Of a stretch of 64,000 nucleotides of DNA, positions 24,171 through 34,293 are shown in pieces (position 1 is the first letter of the stretch; every line of letters starts with the position of its first letter). This stretch comes from Celoporthe dispersa (Eukaryota > Ascomycota > Sordariomycetes > Diaporthales > Cryphonectriaceae), in the NCBI GenBank assembly GCA_016584495.1, contig WAID01000003.1, positions 6,652,501-6,716,500 of the forward strand. The letters are read 5' to 3'. The notes under the pieces are model-generated. The model was not told the origin of the DNA. It saw only the letters and a list, made by a program, of their open reading frames with translations, and did not search any database. The position numbers and the translations under genes were made by a program.

Positions 24171-25656
24171 ATGGCATCGGACAAGCTCCCCTCTGATGAA
24201 AAGAGAGATCCTATCAAGCAGGATAGTGAAGAGTCCCCACTGGGCTCGAGCCCGGACGGAGACGGCGACGGAGAGCCAGCAGAGCCAGGCGACGGCCAGG
24301 TAAACCCGACACCGGAGCAGGCGCCCAAGAGGAAGGGAGGCCGTAAGCCGGTATGTTGCGGACCTTTGTGGTTTTTTTTCTTTCTTCACCTAATCCGCTC
24401 CCACCCCGGCTGTTGGTTTATCGGAGAGGACTGACTGGAAGCAGATCTATGCCACCACAGAGGAGAGAAAGCAGCGGAACCGACAAGCCCAGGCAGCCTT
24501 CCGGGAGCGGCGTACGGAGTACATCAAGCAGCTCGAGCAGACCATCAGCGTCCAGGAGCAGACGCTGGCCAACCTCAATGCCGCTCACCGCACGGCGGCG
24601 GATGAGTGTCTCATGCTGAGATACAAGAACTCCCTGTTGGAGCGCATACTTCTCGAGAAAGGTATACCGATAAGCTTCCCCTGCTTCCGTGGCCGTGACA
24701 GTCGTCAGCCGCGCATCAACAACATACTGATGTATCCACCTATCCAGGGATCGATGTGCAGGCCGAACTTCAGGCCAAACATGGCAGCCCTAACTTTGGC
24801 CCTACTCACATGCCAGCAATGATACAGCCGCCACCAATATCGAGGACACTGCTGAACAGGCACCACAACCGGCGGTCGACATCCAGCATTGCCCCCAAAG
24901 TCGAGACTGGGTTTAGCACCCTTCCTCCGATCCACGCCGGCAACCTGCCCGCATCATCACCCAAGTCGAGGACCATGGCGTCTTCTCACGCGGCATCGCC
25001 AGCTACGACTGAGGGCTTCGGGGTCTCGCCAGCATCCTCAGAGAACACGTCGGGCTCGATGCGACCGGGAATGGCGTCTACTGGAATGAAGCCGCCGGCC
25101 AACCCGATGGGCCCCATGTCAGGATCCTCAAGGATGATGCCGCCGATGCAGGGAGGCTTGGGCCAGCAATCCGGTCATGTCCCACCCGCGGCAAGGATGG
25201 GCAGTGCCAGCGGAGCACCCTTCTACCAGACACCAGCATATCAAAACCATCTCGAGCAGCTAGGTGCGCAACCTCCCCGTCTTCGACTATGCACACCGTG
25301 TCTACAACCCCGTTACGTATTTCATGACTGACAACCTCGCAGAACAAGAATACGATGCCGCCGCCGATATGATGGAGGAGGGAACCGAGAACGAAGATGC
25401 CGCCTCGGGACCAGGTCCGTACCCAGGGGCTAATTATGCCTCTCATGCTACCCAGCAGCAGATGAGCCCGGCGACTAGTGGGCCGATGGAACCGAATGTC
25501 GTGACGGGACAGCAGCAGCAGCAGCAACAGCAACAACAGCAAGGCATGTCGATGACACATCTCCTGGACCCTTCGATGGACTGGGATCCTTTCGGGCTCA
25601 GTGCGAGCATGGCATTCCCGTCATCCTTCTCGTTTGACACGAGTAATATGAGATGA
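24171..25656 (+). CDS. Yap-type bZIP transcription factor
   Basis: Exons 24171-24350, 24445-24661, 24748-25263 and 25343-25656 encode about 408 residues. The basic region reads RKQRNRQAQAAFRERRTEYI, with the N-x2-AQxxFR signature of fungal AP-1/Yap proteins, and continues into a leucine zipper (LEQTISVQEQTLANLNAAH). The zipper-distal segment DECLMLRYKNSLLERILLEK followed by GIDVQAEL is characteristic of one conserved Pezizomycotina bZIP subgroup. An acidic N-terminus precedes it; the tail is Met/Pro/Gly-rich with an 11-residue polyglutamine run. I see no C-terminal cysteine-rich domain as in oxidative-stress Yap1, so a stress-redox role should not be assumed. An upstream in-frame start at 24111 would add 20 residues. 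All introns have clean GT...AG ends. Confidence 0.9.
25510..25542 (+). repeat. CAG/CAA repeat encoding polyglutamine
   Basis: Eleven Gln codons, mostly CAG with interspersed CAA, lie in the last exon of the bZIP gene. The CAA interruptions would stabilise the tract; length variation between strains is plausible. Confidence 0.85.
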
Positions 25657-27232
25657 TGTGCCCCCAATCCAGCGGCGGCGCAACCTTACTCTCTAGTATG
25701 AGATAAGCGCTTTTCTTCTTCTTTATATGAAGCAAGTAGGTCTGTGGCGCATCAAAACAAACAAAAAAAAGAAGTATTGGGTATGGCGTTACAGACAGGG
25801 CCCATCAAGTTCTGTGGGTAGCTTTCAGAATGATCACAGGGAGGACTAAAACCAAAAAAAGTTTCTTGTTTTTGTTTTTTCAATCTTCGATACCCCCGGG
25901 AAACGCAACTGAACTGCATCAATACGGCGGGATGGAACATTCTTCACCAGGAAAAACATCATGGACGACAACGGCCGGAGGAGATAAAGCGAGAAGTCCT
26001 TCGGGCCACGCGCTCTGACGTCGGCCGGATAACGTTGAGGTCTTGTGCGTCTTGCAACAAGCTAAGGCCTACTGCAGCGGCACGATCTCTGGCGGCTATA
26101 GCATGTTGTGTACATAACACAATCCTTCTTGTTTTTTTTTTATTGCATTTGAGGGCGTCAAAATTTGTTTGTTAAGGGGGGGAGGGGGTGGGATCGAACC
26201 AATGGATTCACCGGTTGGTAAGAGGCCGAAATTGGTCGGTGGGCGGTGTGCTGCTACCCACCAAAAAGTTGATGGAGGGGAAGACATGCTTTGGAGTATT
26301 TTTTTTTTTAAAAAGGAAAAAGTCTTGCTTGGAATTTTTCGTTTTCCGTGTATTATGAAAACTGAGACCGATTGCATGTTGCGTTCACTCATCCTGGGTG
26401 GCGCGGAGGCGCGGAGGCAGGGCCATATTTCTTTCTTTTCTTTCTCTTTTTCTCCCAAGGACGCCTCAGGACAAGGGAGGGCTGGCTGCTTAGCTATGTT
26501 GCTTCGTTCAAAAGGTTGCTTGGTCTATGAGCCTGAAGGGATCTGGGCTCAGCACTGAAAGGAGTTTGGGGCCATGCTCATGCCTCGCCTTTGGGGGGGT
26601 TGGGGGGTTGGGGGGTTGGTCAGACAGAGAGCTACTCGTACGTGTCGAATGTCGATCTCGTCCCACCCAACCAGTATTCATCTCTTTTTCTCGTGCTTCT
26701 CATGCGCACAAGCTTGTGTCCTGTTCATTTCTAGAGGAAGCCGTTTCCAGGCGATACAGTTGACATCAGGTGGGGCGCATCAGAACACATGATGGCTAGA
26801 GATTGCGAGGACGACGAGATTCCGGTGGAGCATGGCGAGATACTCGTTAATGTTTTGAGGCTGGGGTTCACCATCTGGTTACATGACTGTTGAAACGAAG
26901 GCCGAATGCAGCGCATCATCTCAAGGAGTACATATGTACTTCGACCTTAGGCTAGACTGGAAATATGTCTGAGCAAAGGGATTGTCGAGGGTGTTGTGGT
27001 GATGTTGCTTGGCCGAGTGAGTACTCGAGGATACACTGTTAGTCCCATAAATACTGAGGCTTGATTACATCAGCAAATGTACACAGTTACTTTGCGATAA
27101 GATAAGAAATTTCTCGACAGCGCCTGCATAGCACACCGGAGTACTGGTCACTCGGCGAGGGCTGTTCTGCTCACCCAAACCCAGATTTGCAGTCGACTTT
27201 TGGGACATACGAGGCGCCGAGGAGGAAGGGAA
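25657..27232. other. intergenic spacer
   Basis: This contains the 3' region of the bZIP gene, T- and A-runs (26128-26139, 26301-26309) and the promoter of tRNase Z. A frame at 26169-26558 (+) has no domain. A perfect Pol III B-box consensus occurs on the minus strand at 26200-26190 and is listed separately. Confidence 0.5.
26190..26200 (-). promoter_or_regulatory. Pol III B-box-like sequence
   Basis: GGTTCGATCCC fits the consensus GGTTCGANNCC at all fixed positions. A T4 run follows about 27 bases downstream on the same strand, as in tRNA genes. No matching T-stem, acceptor stem or good A box could be drawn, so no tRNA is called; it may be a degraded tRNA-derived repeat or chance. Confidence 0.3.
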
Positions 27233-30142
27233 ATGACAGCTGTCGCGCTTCTGCGCAGTATACGAGGAAAAGTAGGGACCACCACACTGCGATGCTCACA
27301 ACAACAACCACGACAACTGCGAGCACACCATTCCAACTCGATTCGGCCCAGCTTCATCAGGGTTCGTCCTGAGAAGGGCTTGTCTGCCTCGCCTGCAGCC
27401 GCGCAACGACCGAGTCCCCTCGCGCTGAGCCTCTCCGACAACTCCAGCCCTCCCCCGACCCGAATCCACAAGCTCCCTCGCAACAGCCGGCGGAGGCAAC
27501 CCCACTCGCTCCTCCTGTACCGCAAGGACGGCTGCGAGCCACCGTCGCCCATCGAGTGCATCGTCGACATCCCAGGCTCTGGCTTCCAAAGCCTGATGCT
27601 TCAATACGTGCAGATCGTCTCCGTCCCGACGGCGGACTCGCCGGGGCCGTGCGTGCTGCTGCACTTTGACTCCCGCCGCTATGTCTTTGGGCACATGTCC
27701 GAGGGCACGCAGCGCGTCATGACGCAGCGGCGGGTCGCCCTGTCCAAGCTCGACGAGATCTTCATCTCCGGCCCAGTCACGTGGAAGAGCGTCGGCGGGC
27801 TGCTGGGCACGATCCTCACCATTGCCGATGTCGTCGCCGCCCAGAAGCTGCCTGACGAGAGCAACAAGAAGAAGAAGAAGAAGGCCGAGGGGAATCTGTC
27901 CACGATCGCGAGCCTGAAGATCTATGGCGCCGAGAACATCACACATATGGTGGCTACCTCGCGGCGGTTCATCTTCCGCAAGGGCCTGCCTTTGAGGTTA
28001 CATGAGATCTCGCATGACTCTGCTAGGGACCACCAGCAGGGCAGGAAACCCGACTTCGAGGACGCGAACGTGAGGGTGTGGTACGTGTCTCTGAAGCCTG
28101 CCGCTGAGGACACCAAACCCCACGGCCGCAAGAGGAGCCACGACGACATGATCGCGGAGGATAAAGCAGACCGTTCGGCCCCGGCGCGGGATGCAGAGAG
28201 GAGGCAGGCAGACCGAGAGCTGGTCAAGTCGGTGGTGGACAACATGTTCGACTCGGAATGGGAACTGGATGCCCTGGTGGAGAGCTCGCTGCATCAGGTC
28301 AAGCTCCCGGCGACAATCTTCGTCAAGGGCGAGGACGGCCATATGAAGAAGTACGAGGGCCCCATGCCTGGCGACGGTGAACCGGTCCCTGATATCCAGG
28401 TGTTCACCCGGAGACCCTGGCCGGCAACAAAGGTTGCGGAGCTACCTCGTACCTCGCCGTCAAGACAATCCATCTGCTACATTGTCAAGGGACAGCCCAG
28501 AAGAGGCAAGTTTGACGTGAAGGCGGCTGAGAGGCTCGGGGTGCAGAGGTGGGACTTTGGAAAACTCACCAGTGGCAAGACGGTCAAGGGCAAGGATGAC
28601 ATCGACGTGACACCTGATATGGTTCTCGCAGCGACAGTCGAAGGCCGCGGGTTTGCTTTCATCGATCTCCCCGACGAGTCGTACATCAGCGAGTTCCTGG
28701 CACGCCCTGAATGGAGCGACGACTCGCTCACGGAAACTCTCGACATTATGTACTGGAACCTAGGACGTGATGTGCAGCACGACGGACGGATCAAGGAATT
28801 CATGGAAAAGCGTGGGGATAAGACGCACGTAGTCTTTTCGCCAGACACGAACCCTAACGGTATCGCCATGCACGGCGCCGCCAACAGTATGGTCAAGATG
28901 CACAGAATAGACCCTGAGCGATTCTCTCTGCCTGTCTTTGACAACAAGCCCAAGGGCCCCGCCGCCAACCCCTTTCAGGTGGCTCAGGTCGGAGCCAAGC
29001 TGATACAATCGCCGCGCGTGGAAGTCAAGGATGATGAGATCCTTCAACCTGTGGACTTGATGGGGCCAGTTCAGAAGATGGACCCCCAGGTCATCGAGAT
29101 GGCAGACAAAGCCAAGGCCATGCTGGAAGATCCAGCTCTGCTGGCCGAGATCGAAGCGGCCGAGAAGGACATCCCGAACCGCGACCTTGAGGTCATCGCA
29201 CTCGGCACAGGCTCCGCACTGCCCTCGAAATACCGTAACGTGTCTGCCACCCTCGTCCGCGTTCCAGGCTACGGCTCCTACCTCTTCGACTGCGGCGAGA
29301 ACACGCTCGGCCAGCTCCGCCGCATGTACGGCCACGATAAGGCCGACGAGATTCTTAGCGACCTGAAGGTGATCTGGATCAGCCACCTCCACGCAGACCA
29401 CCACCTCGGCACCGCGAGCGTCATCAGAGCCTGGAACGAGGTGACCATCGCCAACATGACTGAGAACGCTACCGCCGGGCCCGTCTCCCGCCTGACCGTC
29501 GTCTCACACCCGCACATGCTCGACTGGCTGCGCGAGTACGCCGACGTCGAGGACTTCGGCTTCGACCGACTTCGCCTGGTTAGCATTAGAGGTTCCCCGC
29601 AGCGCGAGACCGTCCAGAACCCCGTCGTCTTCGACCCAACCTCGGCGGCCGCCACGGACACGGGCCTGACGCGGATCGACGCCTGCCGCGTGGACCACTG
29701 CCACGGCGCGCTGGCGTGCGTCTTCACCTGGCCGACAGGGCTCAAGGTGGCGTACTCTGGCGACTGCCGGCCCTCAGACGCATTTGTGCGCATCGGGCAG
29801 GGCTGCACGCTGCTGATCCACGAGAGCACGCTGGACGACGAGCTGCGGGGGGACGCCTTCGTCAAGAAGCACTGCACCATGAGCGAGGCGCTGGGGGTGG
29901 CGCGGCGGATGCAGGCCAGGCGGGTGCTGCTTACGCACTTCTCGCAGAGGTACCCCAAGATCGGCAACTCCTTTACGAAGGGTCAGGGCCAGGGCGAGGG
30001 GACTCAAGACCAGGTGGTCCTCATGGCGTTTGATATGATGCGCGTCAGGCTGGGGGACTTCAAGAAGGCAGAGCTGTTCTTGCCCGCGCTGAGGAAGATG
30101 CTGGAGGAGGGCGGTGAGGATGCGGATGATGCGGGTCTGTAG
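27233..30142 (+). CDS. TRZ1: long-form tRNase Z (ELAC2/Trz1), tRNA 3'-end endonuclease
   Basis: A single uninterrupted frame of about 969 residues. The start at 27233 gives MTAVALLRSIRGKVGTTTLR, a basic, serine-rich presequence typical of mitochondrial import; an in-frame ATG at 27200 would add 11 residues. The N-terminal half is the inactive metallo-beta-lactamase half of long tRNase Z (e.g. DSRRYVFGHMSEGTQR). The catalytic C-terminal half has GTGSALPSKYRNVS, DCGENTLGQLRR, the zinc motif HLHADHHLG near residue 718, SGDCRPSD, HESTLDDE and LTHFSQRYPK. It removes 3' trailers from precursor tRNAs in nucleus and mitochondria. Length and motif order match the family, and no frame break is seen. 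Several fungi have separate nuclear and mitochondrial copies; the presequence hints at mitochondrial or dual location. Confidence 0.95.
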   Translation: MTAVALLRSIRGKVGTTTLRCSQQQPRQLRAHHSNSIRPSFIRVRPEKGLSASPAAAQRPSPLALSLSDNSSPPPTRIHKLPRNSRRRQPHSLLLYRKDGCEPPSPIECIVDIPGSGFQSLMLQYVQIVSVPTADSPGPCVLLHFDSRRYVFGHMSEGTQRVMTQRRVALSKLDEIFISGPVTWKSVGGLLGTILTIADVVAAQKLPDESNKKKKKKAEGNLSTIASLKIYGAENITHMVATSRRFIFRKGLPLRLHEISHDSARDHQQGRKPDFEDANVRVWYVSLKPAAEDTKPHGRKRSHDDMIAEDKADRSAPARDAERRQADRELVKSVVDNMFDSEWELDALVESSLHQVKLPATIFVKGEDGHMKKYEGPMPGDGEPVPDIQVFTRRPWPATKVAELPRTSPSRQSICYIVKGQPRRGKFDVKAAERLGVQRWDFGKLTSGKTVKGKDDIDVTPDMVLAATVEGRGFAFIDLPDESYISEFLARPEWSDDSLTETLDIMYWNLGRDVQHDGRIKEFMEKRGDKTHVVFSPDTNPNGIAMHGAANSMVKMHRIDPERFSLPVFDNKPKGPAANPFQVAQVGAKLIQSPRVEVKDDEILQPVDLMGPVQKMDPQVIEMADKAKAMLEDPALLAEIEAAEKDIPNRDLEVIALGTGSALPSKYRNVSATLVRVPGYGSYLFDCGENTLGQLRRMYGHDKADEILSDLKVIWISHLHADHHLGTASVIRAWNEVTIANMTENATAGPVSRLTVVSHPHMLDWLREYADVEDFGFDRLRLVSIRGSPQRETVQNPVVFDPTSAAATDTGLTRIDACRVDHCHGALACVFTWPTGLKVAYSGDCRPSDAFVRIGQGCTLLIHESTLDDELRGDAFVKKHCTMSEALGVARRMQARRVLLTHFSQRYPKIGNSFTKGQGQGEGTQDQVVLMAFDMMRVRLGDFKKAELFLPALRKMLEEGGEDADDAGL

Positions 30143-30703
30143 ATCTATGTTGAGGATAAATGGATAGACAGAGCGTGCTCCAAGGCCAATTGTTTTTATC
30201 ACAATGTGCTGAAGCCCCTCGGCTCCTTGGAAAGTAAGAACTTAAGTAGGTACCATCAGCCAGTGCCATACTTGCCCTGGATATTCTCTTGGCCCAACAC
30301 AAATATATGGAATAGTAGTGGCAAGCAGGTGTGGCAAGAGTCTTGATAGAAAGCATAGTGTCAGTCTTGTACAAGAGAAGAAAAATAAACCAATAACATT
30401 ATTACTTTATGCTGTTAGACAAAAGGAAAGGGAAAAAAAGAAAAAAAAAAAACTGGTGTGTTTCTGCTAGGTCAAGGTATGGGGGAGTGGACTCTGTGCT
30501 TTAAACATAGGAAACATACCTGTCAAGATTTTGATGAATGAATGGCATGAGAAGTAGACACTACCTCATCAAAGACCACATGGCTCTTATCAGGTTGCAC
30601 GTCCAAGGCCAGCAACAGCGGATATAACAGACCAAAGCGATGACCGAGCCCTCACACTTGGGTATATTTTGCAGCCAAGCGTCTTTCCTCCTCAAGCTCC
30701 CCA
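30143..30703. other. intergenic, convergent 3' ends
   Basis: This lies between the 3' ends of tRNase Z (+) and the 30.7-33.2 kb gene (-). A/T-rich stretches around 30370-30450, including an A-run, are probable polyadenylation regions. No gene is seen. Confidence 0.6.
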
Positions 30704-33190
30704 TCAACCCAGACCGCTCCAGTCATCCTCATCAAACATAGCCCGGGCCCGCTCCAGCTCCCCATTCTGCAGAGCCCAGGCAAACTCCAGATCCGAACCC
30801 ACAACGTCCCGCGGAGGAAGCAGCGTACACCGCCCGCCCCGGCCGCCGACAACATTCGAGGCGGACTCGCCCGGCAGGACGGTGCCCTCCGGAATCTCTC
30901 CTTCGAACTCGAACTCGCCGGTGTGGGAGTAGGAATGGTCGGCAGCGGAGAACCTGTCGATGCTGGTGAGGGCGGTTCGGAACTCTTGGGGGGTGAGTGG
31001 TGGGGGTAGGTTGGTTGGGGTGGTGCTAGGCTCCTTCTGCTTCGACCTCTCTGAGCTCTTCTTGGAGACTTCTTGGTGGTGGTGGTGGCGGCGGCGGCGG
31101 CTGTTTTTGGTCCTCTTCGGCTCACCAGCGTTGGCGGTAGCCTGTCCAGAGCTGTCAAGCCCAGGCCAGACTGTGATCCTCAACTGGGCCACGGAGCTAT
31201 GGTCGGCGGCGGCGTCCTGGTAGGCCACAGGAGGAGCGCGAGGAGGCGCTCGCGGGCTCATAAACTTGCCGTCGTCCGCATTGCTCGCCGCCGCCGCCGC
31301 CGCTCGCACGTCTGACTGGACCACAGTCCGAGCGGGAGTCGGATGAGGCCGCACCGTCCAATCGTTGCTGTAGGCGCTCGAGGTCATGACAGTCCTCGGA
31401 CAAGGAGCCACGATCTCTTCTTCCTCGTCGTCGTCGTCGCCATCCAAGAAGGGGAAACGATGCTGTGGAGGGATTGTGGGTACAGGTGGTGCTGGTATCT
31501 GGGTCTTTGTCATCGTCGTGAAGCCGTCTGTGTGCACAGAGACATCCGTCCACTGCGTAGGATCAAACGTCTCCTCGCGGTCATCGCCTCCCTTGTCCAC
31601 GTCCAGCGGCGAGGGCACAGCTGACGTGATAACTTGGCTCCTAAAGGCAGGATGCTGCTGCTCGCCCACACCACCAAACGCATCCCACCACCTCTGCGAG
31701 GCACGAGCGGCATTCAGGCCCGCCTCACCAGACGCCTCGAGGTCGTCATCGTCACCCTCGTCCTGGCTGTGGTAGCAGTCTATGAGTTGTTCGATGGTGT
31801 CAGCGTACGATAACGTGGTGTGAGCACGAGCGGCGGGGCGGTGGTGGGATGACGAGGCAGTAGTAGTAGAGTCGTGCTTCCGGGGATGACGACCTGTGTG
31901 GTGCTGAGGAGGGGTGCCATCGCCACCGTGCTTGTAGCCGCGATGATCTCGCCGGGATGGTGTGATCGTGGTGGCTGACGAGGAGAAAGAGCAGGAAGAA
32001 GAGAGCTCCTTTTGCTTACCGGTGCCGCGGAGGCCAGATGCCCTGTGCTCGCCCAGCAGGGTGGCCTCGGAGCTCAAGAGCGGGAGCTTGTCCTCGGGAG
32101 AGTCTCCGCCGCGAACAGGATCCCTCGAGCGCTGACCGTCAAGCGGAGGCTCGCCCTTGTGGACACCAGGATGACGGTGCGAACCAGGCCGAGGAACACT
32201 CCGTGTCCAACCCTCGGCGGCACGGCGGTGCTTTTTCTTCCACACAACCCGCCGGACCCTCTTCACCGTCCTCGCCAGCCCCTCGCTCCGCCGTATGACC
32301 TCCTCCTTTCTCATGTCTTCGTCTCCAGAGAGATTCGAGATCCACGCCTGCACTAGCCTCAGCAGCGCCGGCTCCCCCTTTCTGTGTGACCGCCCACACA
32401 ACCCCGCGCGCAGGTCACAGAGCGCCCCCGCGCTGGCGCCCACAACAGCCACTACGCAGGCCTCACACCCGCCTCGGATCCGCGGGAGTAGCCTCGCACC
32501 GGCAGGGCATCCAACCCTGTCCAGGACCTCGGGGCCCGTCGACAGGCTCAGGAGCGCGTGCATGCGGTCGACAAAATCCCTAATCTCGGCCACCGTATCT
32601 CCATCTAACCGCTTGTTGTTGTTGTTGGTGTTGTTGTTGTTGTTGGTATCCTTGTCGTTGTTGTACCGCCCAGGCCGCACGAGATACTTCTCCAGCGAGA
32701 CAAGCCGCGATGTAGCCTCCTCTGTGGCGAGCAGAAACACCTGCCGCACCACCCAGGGGTTGAGGTCGTGGTGCGCAGCGCAGAGCACCGCGCACTCCGG
32801 GATCACGTCCTCGAGAGTGACGTTGAGGTGCCTGTTGGCGGACATGTACAGGCGCGAGAGGAGGTTCTGGGGCCGGAGGAGAGGTCTGGGGAGGGTGGTG
32901 GTGATGTTGCGGGCTTGACTGGCTAGCCAGAGGTCGCTGGGACAGCCGGTGGTCGGGTCTAGGAGGCGGAGGGGGAGGGATAGGAGGCTTGCGAGGGCGG
33001 TTACCTCTTCCGAGGTCAGAGAAGAGAGGCGACGGTGGTGGTAGACCATCCTGACGACGACTTGATCGATGAGATGTCCTCTTGAGGAGTGGGAAAGATG
33101 AAGAGTGGTTCCTGGCTCTTGGTCAGGTATGAAGTGTGATATCGTGGTAAGGCGTTGGTTCAACAATCCTTCCTGCCTGGATACGTTCAC
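30704..33190 (-). CDS. uncharacterised 828-residue protein with polyasparagine tract
   Basis: One continuous frame. The N-terminal 300 residues look globular and helical (VRMVYHHRRLSSLTSEEVTA, then LYMSANRHLNVTLEDVIPEC) and are probably a fungal-specific helical domain that I cannot name. A polyasparagine region of about 11 Asn lies near residue 190 (bases 32613-32665). A very basic patch (VKRVRRVVWKKKHRR) could be a nuclear localisation signal. The C-terminal half is disordered, with His-rich and acidic blocks, ending GELERARAMFDEDDWSGLG. A GTAAGC...CAG pair at 32019-31975 would define an optional 45-base in-frame intron. The start at 33190 is the first ATG; a start at the internal Met of VRMVYHHRR is also possible. 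No function is proposed. Confidence 0.7.
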   Translation of the reverse strand: MNVSRQEGLLNQRLTTISHFIPDQEPGTTLHLSHSSRGHLIDQVVVRMVYHHRRLSSLTSEEVTALASLLSLPLRLLDPTTGCPSDLWLASQARNITTTLPRPLLRPQNLLSRLYMSANRHLNVTLEDVIPECAVLCAAHHDLNPWVVRQVFLLATEEATSRLVSLEKYLVRPGRYNNDKDTNNNNNTNNNNKRLDGDTVAEIRDFVDRMHALLSLSTGPEVLDRVGCPAGARLLPRIRGGCEACVVAVVGASAGALCDLRAGLCGRSHRKGEPALLRLVQAWISNLSGDEDMRKEEVIRRSEGLARTVKRVRRVVWKKKHRRAAEGWTRSVPRPGSHRHPGVHKGEPPLDGQRSRDPVRGGDSPEDKLPLLSSEATLLGEHRASGLRGTGKQKELSSSCSFSSSATTITPSRRDHRGYKHGGDGTPPQHHTGRHPRKHDSTTTASSSHHRPAARAHTTLSYADTIEQLIDCYHSQDEGDDDDLEASGEAGLNAARASQRWWDAFGGVGEQQHPAFRSQVITSAVPSPLDVDKGGDDREETFDPTQWTDVSVHTDGFTTMTKTQIPAPPVPTIPPQHRFPFLDGDDDDEEEEIVAPCPRTVMTSSAYSNDWTVRPHPTPARTVVQSDVRAAAAAASNADDGKFMSPRAPPRAPPVAYQDAAADHSSVAQLRITVWPGLDSSGQATANAGEPKRTKNSRRRRHHHHQEVSKKSSERSKQKEPSTTPTNLPPPLTPQEFRTALTSIDRFSAADHSYSHTGEFEFEGEIPEGTVLPGESASNVVGGRGGRCTLLPPRDVVGSDLEFAWALQNGELERARAMFDEDDWSGLG
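32613..32665 (-). repeat. AAC repeat encoding polyasparagine
   Basis: Interrupted TTG/GTT units on the + strand read as AAC (Asn) codons in the minus-strand gene, in two blocks of Asn split by Thr and Lys residues. Confidence 0.85.
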
Positions 33191-34293
33191 TCGAAGAAGA
33201 TGAGTGTATCGACTGTTCTAGATCACCAGAGGTAAGTAGCTGTGCGTAGACAGAGAGAGAGAGAGGGCAATATATCCATTCCCCATGAGAACAAACGCCA
33301 GCGTCATGATGTTCTATGCTCAGGAACCTCAAACAATGCCTTTGACATAGGGCAACTGACGACTCGCAAGGCCGGACAAGTAGAGACTGCTCTCCTTTGA
33401 TTTTTCTTTGACAAGGCTGTCTGTCTCGCCCTGTTGACTTATCCCCCCCCCCCCCCTCTTTTCCCAGGCAACCATCAAGCCATGGTCTTTGTCCTTCCTG
33501 CTGCTCTTCAGACAATGAGGCTAAAATCTATGTGCTCTCACTTCTCAACAAGGGCATTGTCTGAATGGCCGTCGCAGGATTCCGAAAGCCATTGTGGGAA
33601 TGACCCATCATCTTGCTCTCGAGAAATTGTTGACTTCAGTGGACACTGCAGGCGCAAAGAACCTCTGATGGTTCAATTTCCACCCGTGGTCCTGGCACCC
33701 TTGTTTCGAATAGATCGTTTTGAAGAAAAACAAAAGAAAAAAAAGAGAGAGAAACCCCTTCCATGAAGAGAGGATGCTGATGCCAACGAGCGGAGAATGC
33801 GTTGTCGACCTGCACTGGTCGACACTCTGGTTAATAAATACAACAGCCCAACAAGGACCTGCACCCCTCAAAAAAGAGTGTTGAGGACTCGACCGGTGTC
33901 GAGCGTCGCTGGTGCCACACGGTGGTGTGATGAGCAGATTGGATGCGGATCGCTGGTAGGGCTCCGAGGACACACTCTGCTCCACCCATTTCAATCGTCG
34001 CCGGCCGCCAGAGAGGGGCGATGATGGTGCAAAAGGCTAGATAGAATTGAGGTTCGCCGTCTCAATGTATGCCCGTGCATGCCATGCTTGCGCTCGTTCA
34101 GTAGGTAGTAATAATCCGTTTGATGCCCGTATCCTTCCCAGCCCCATAAAGAAATCGCATTCTGTCGAACAGGACGATGTAGATGGGATCCCAAAAGCGC
34201 CGACCGTTCCGAGCACCTTGCCACTAGCCTAGCCATCCTGATATAGTCCCAGATTAAGTATGTTCAAATGCCTCGACACTGGCATTGCCCTTT
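33191..34293. other. intergenic spacer
   Basis: This separates the 5' end of the unknown 30.7-33.2 kb gene from the 3' end of the LAMMER kinase gene. It contains a run of 14 C at 33443-33456. No coding gene is supported. Confidence 0.5.

Noticed and set aside
27200..27232. Start of tRNase Z at the upstream ATG 27200
   Set aside because: The ATG at 27233 gives a typical mitochondrial presequence; the upstream start adds only 11 residues of MGHTRRRGGRE type with no support.
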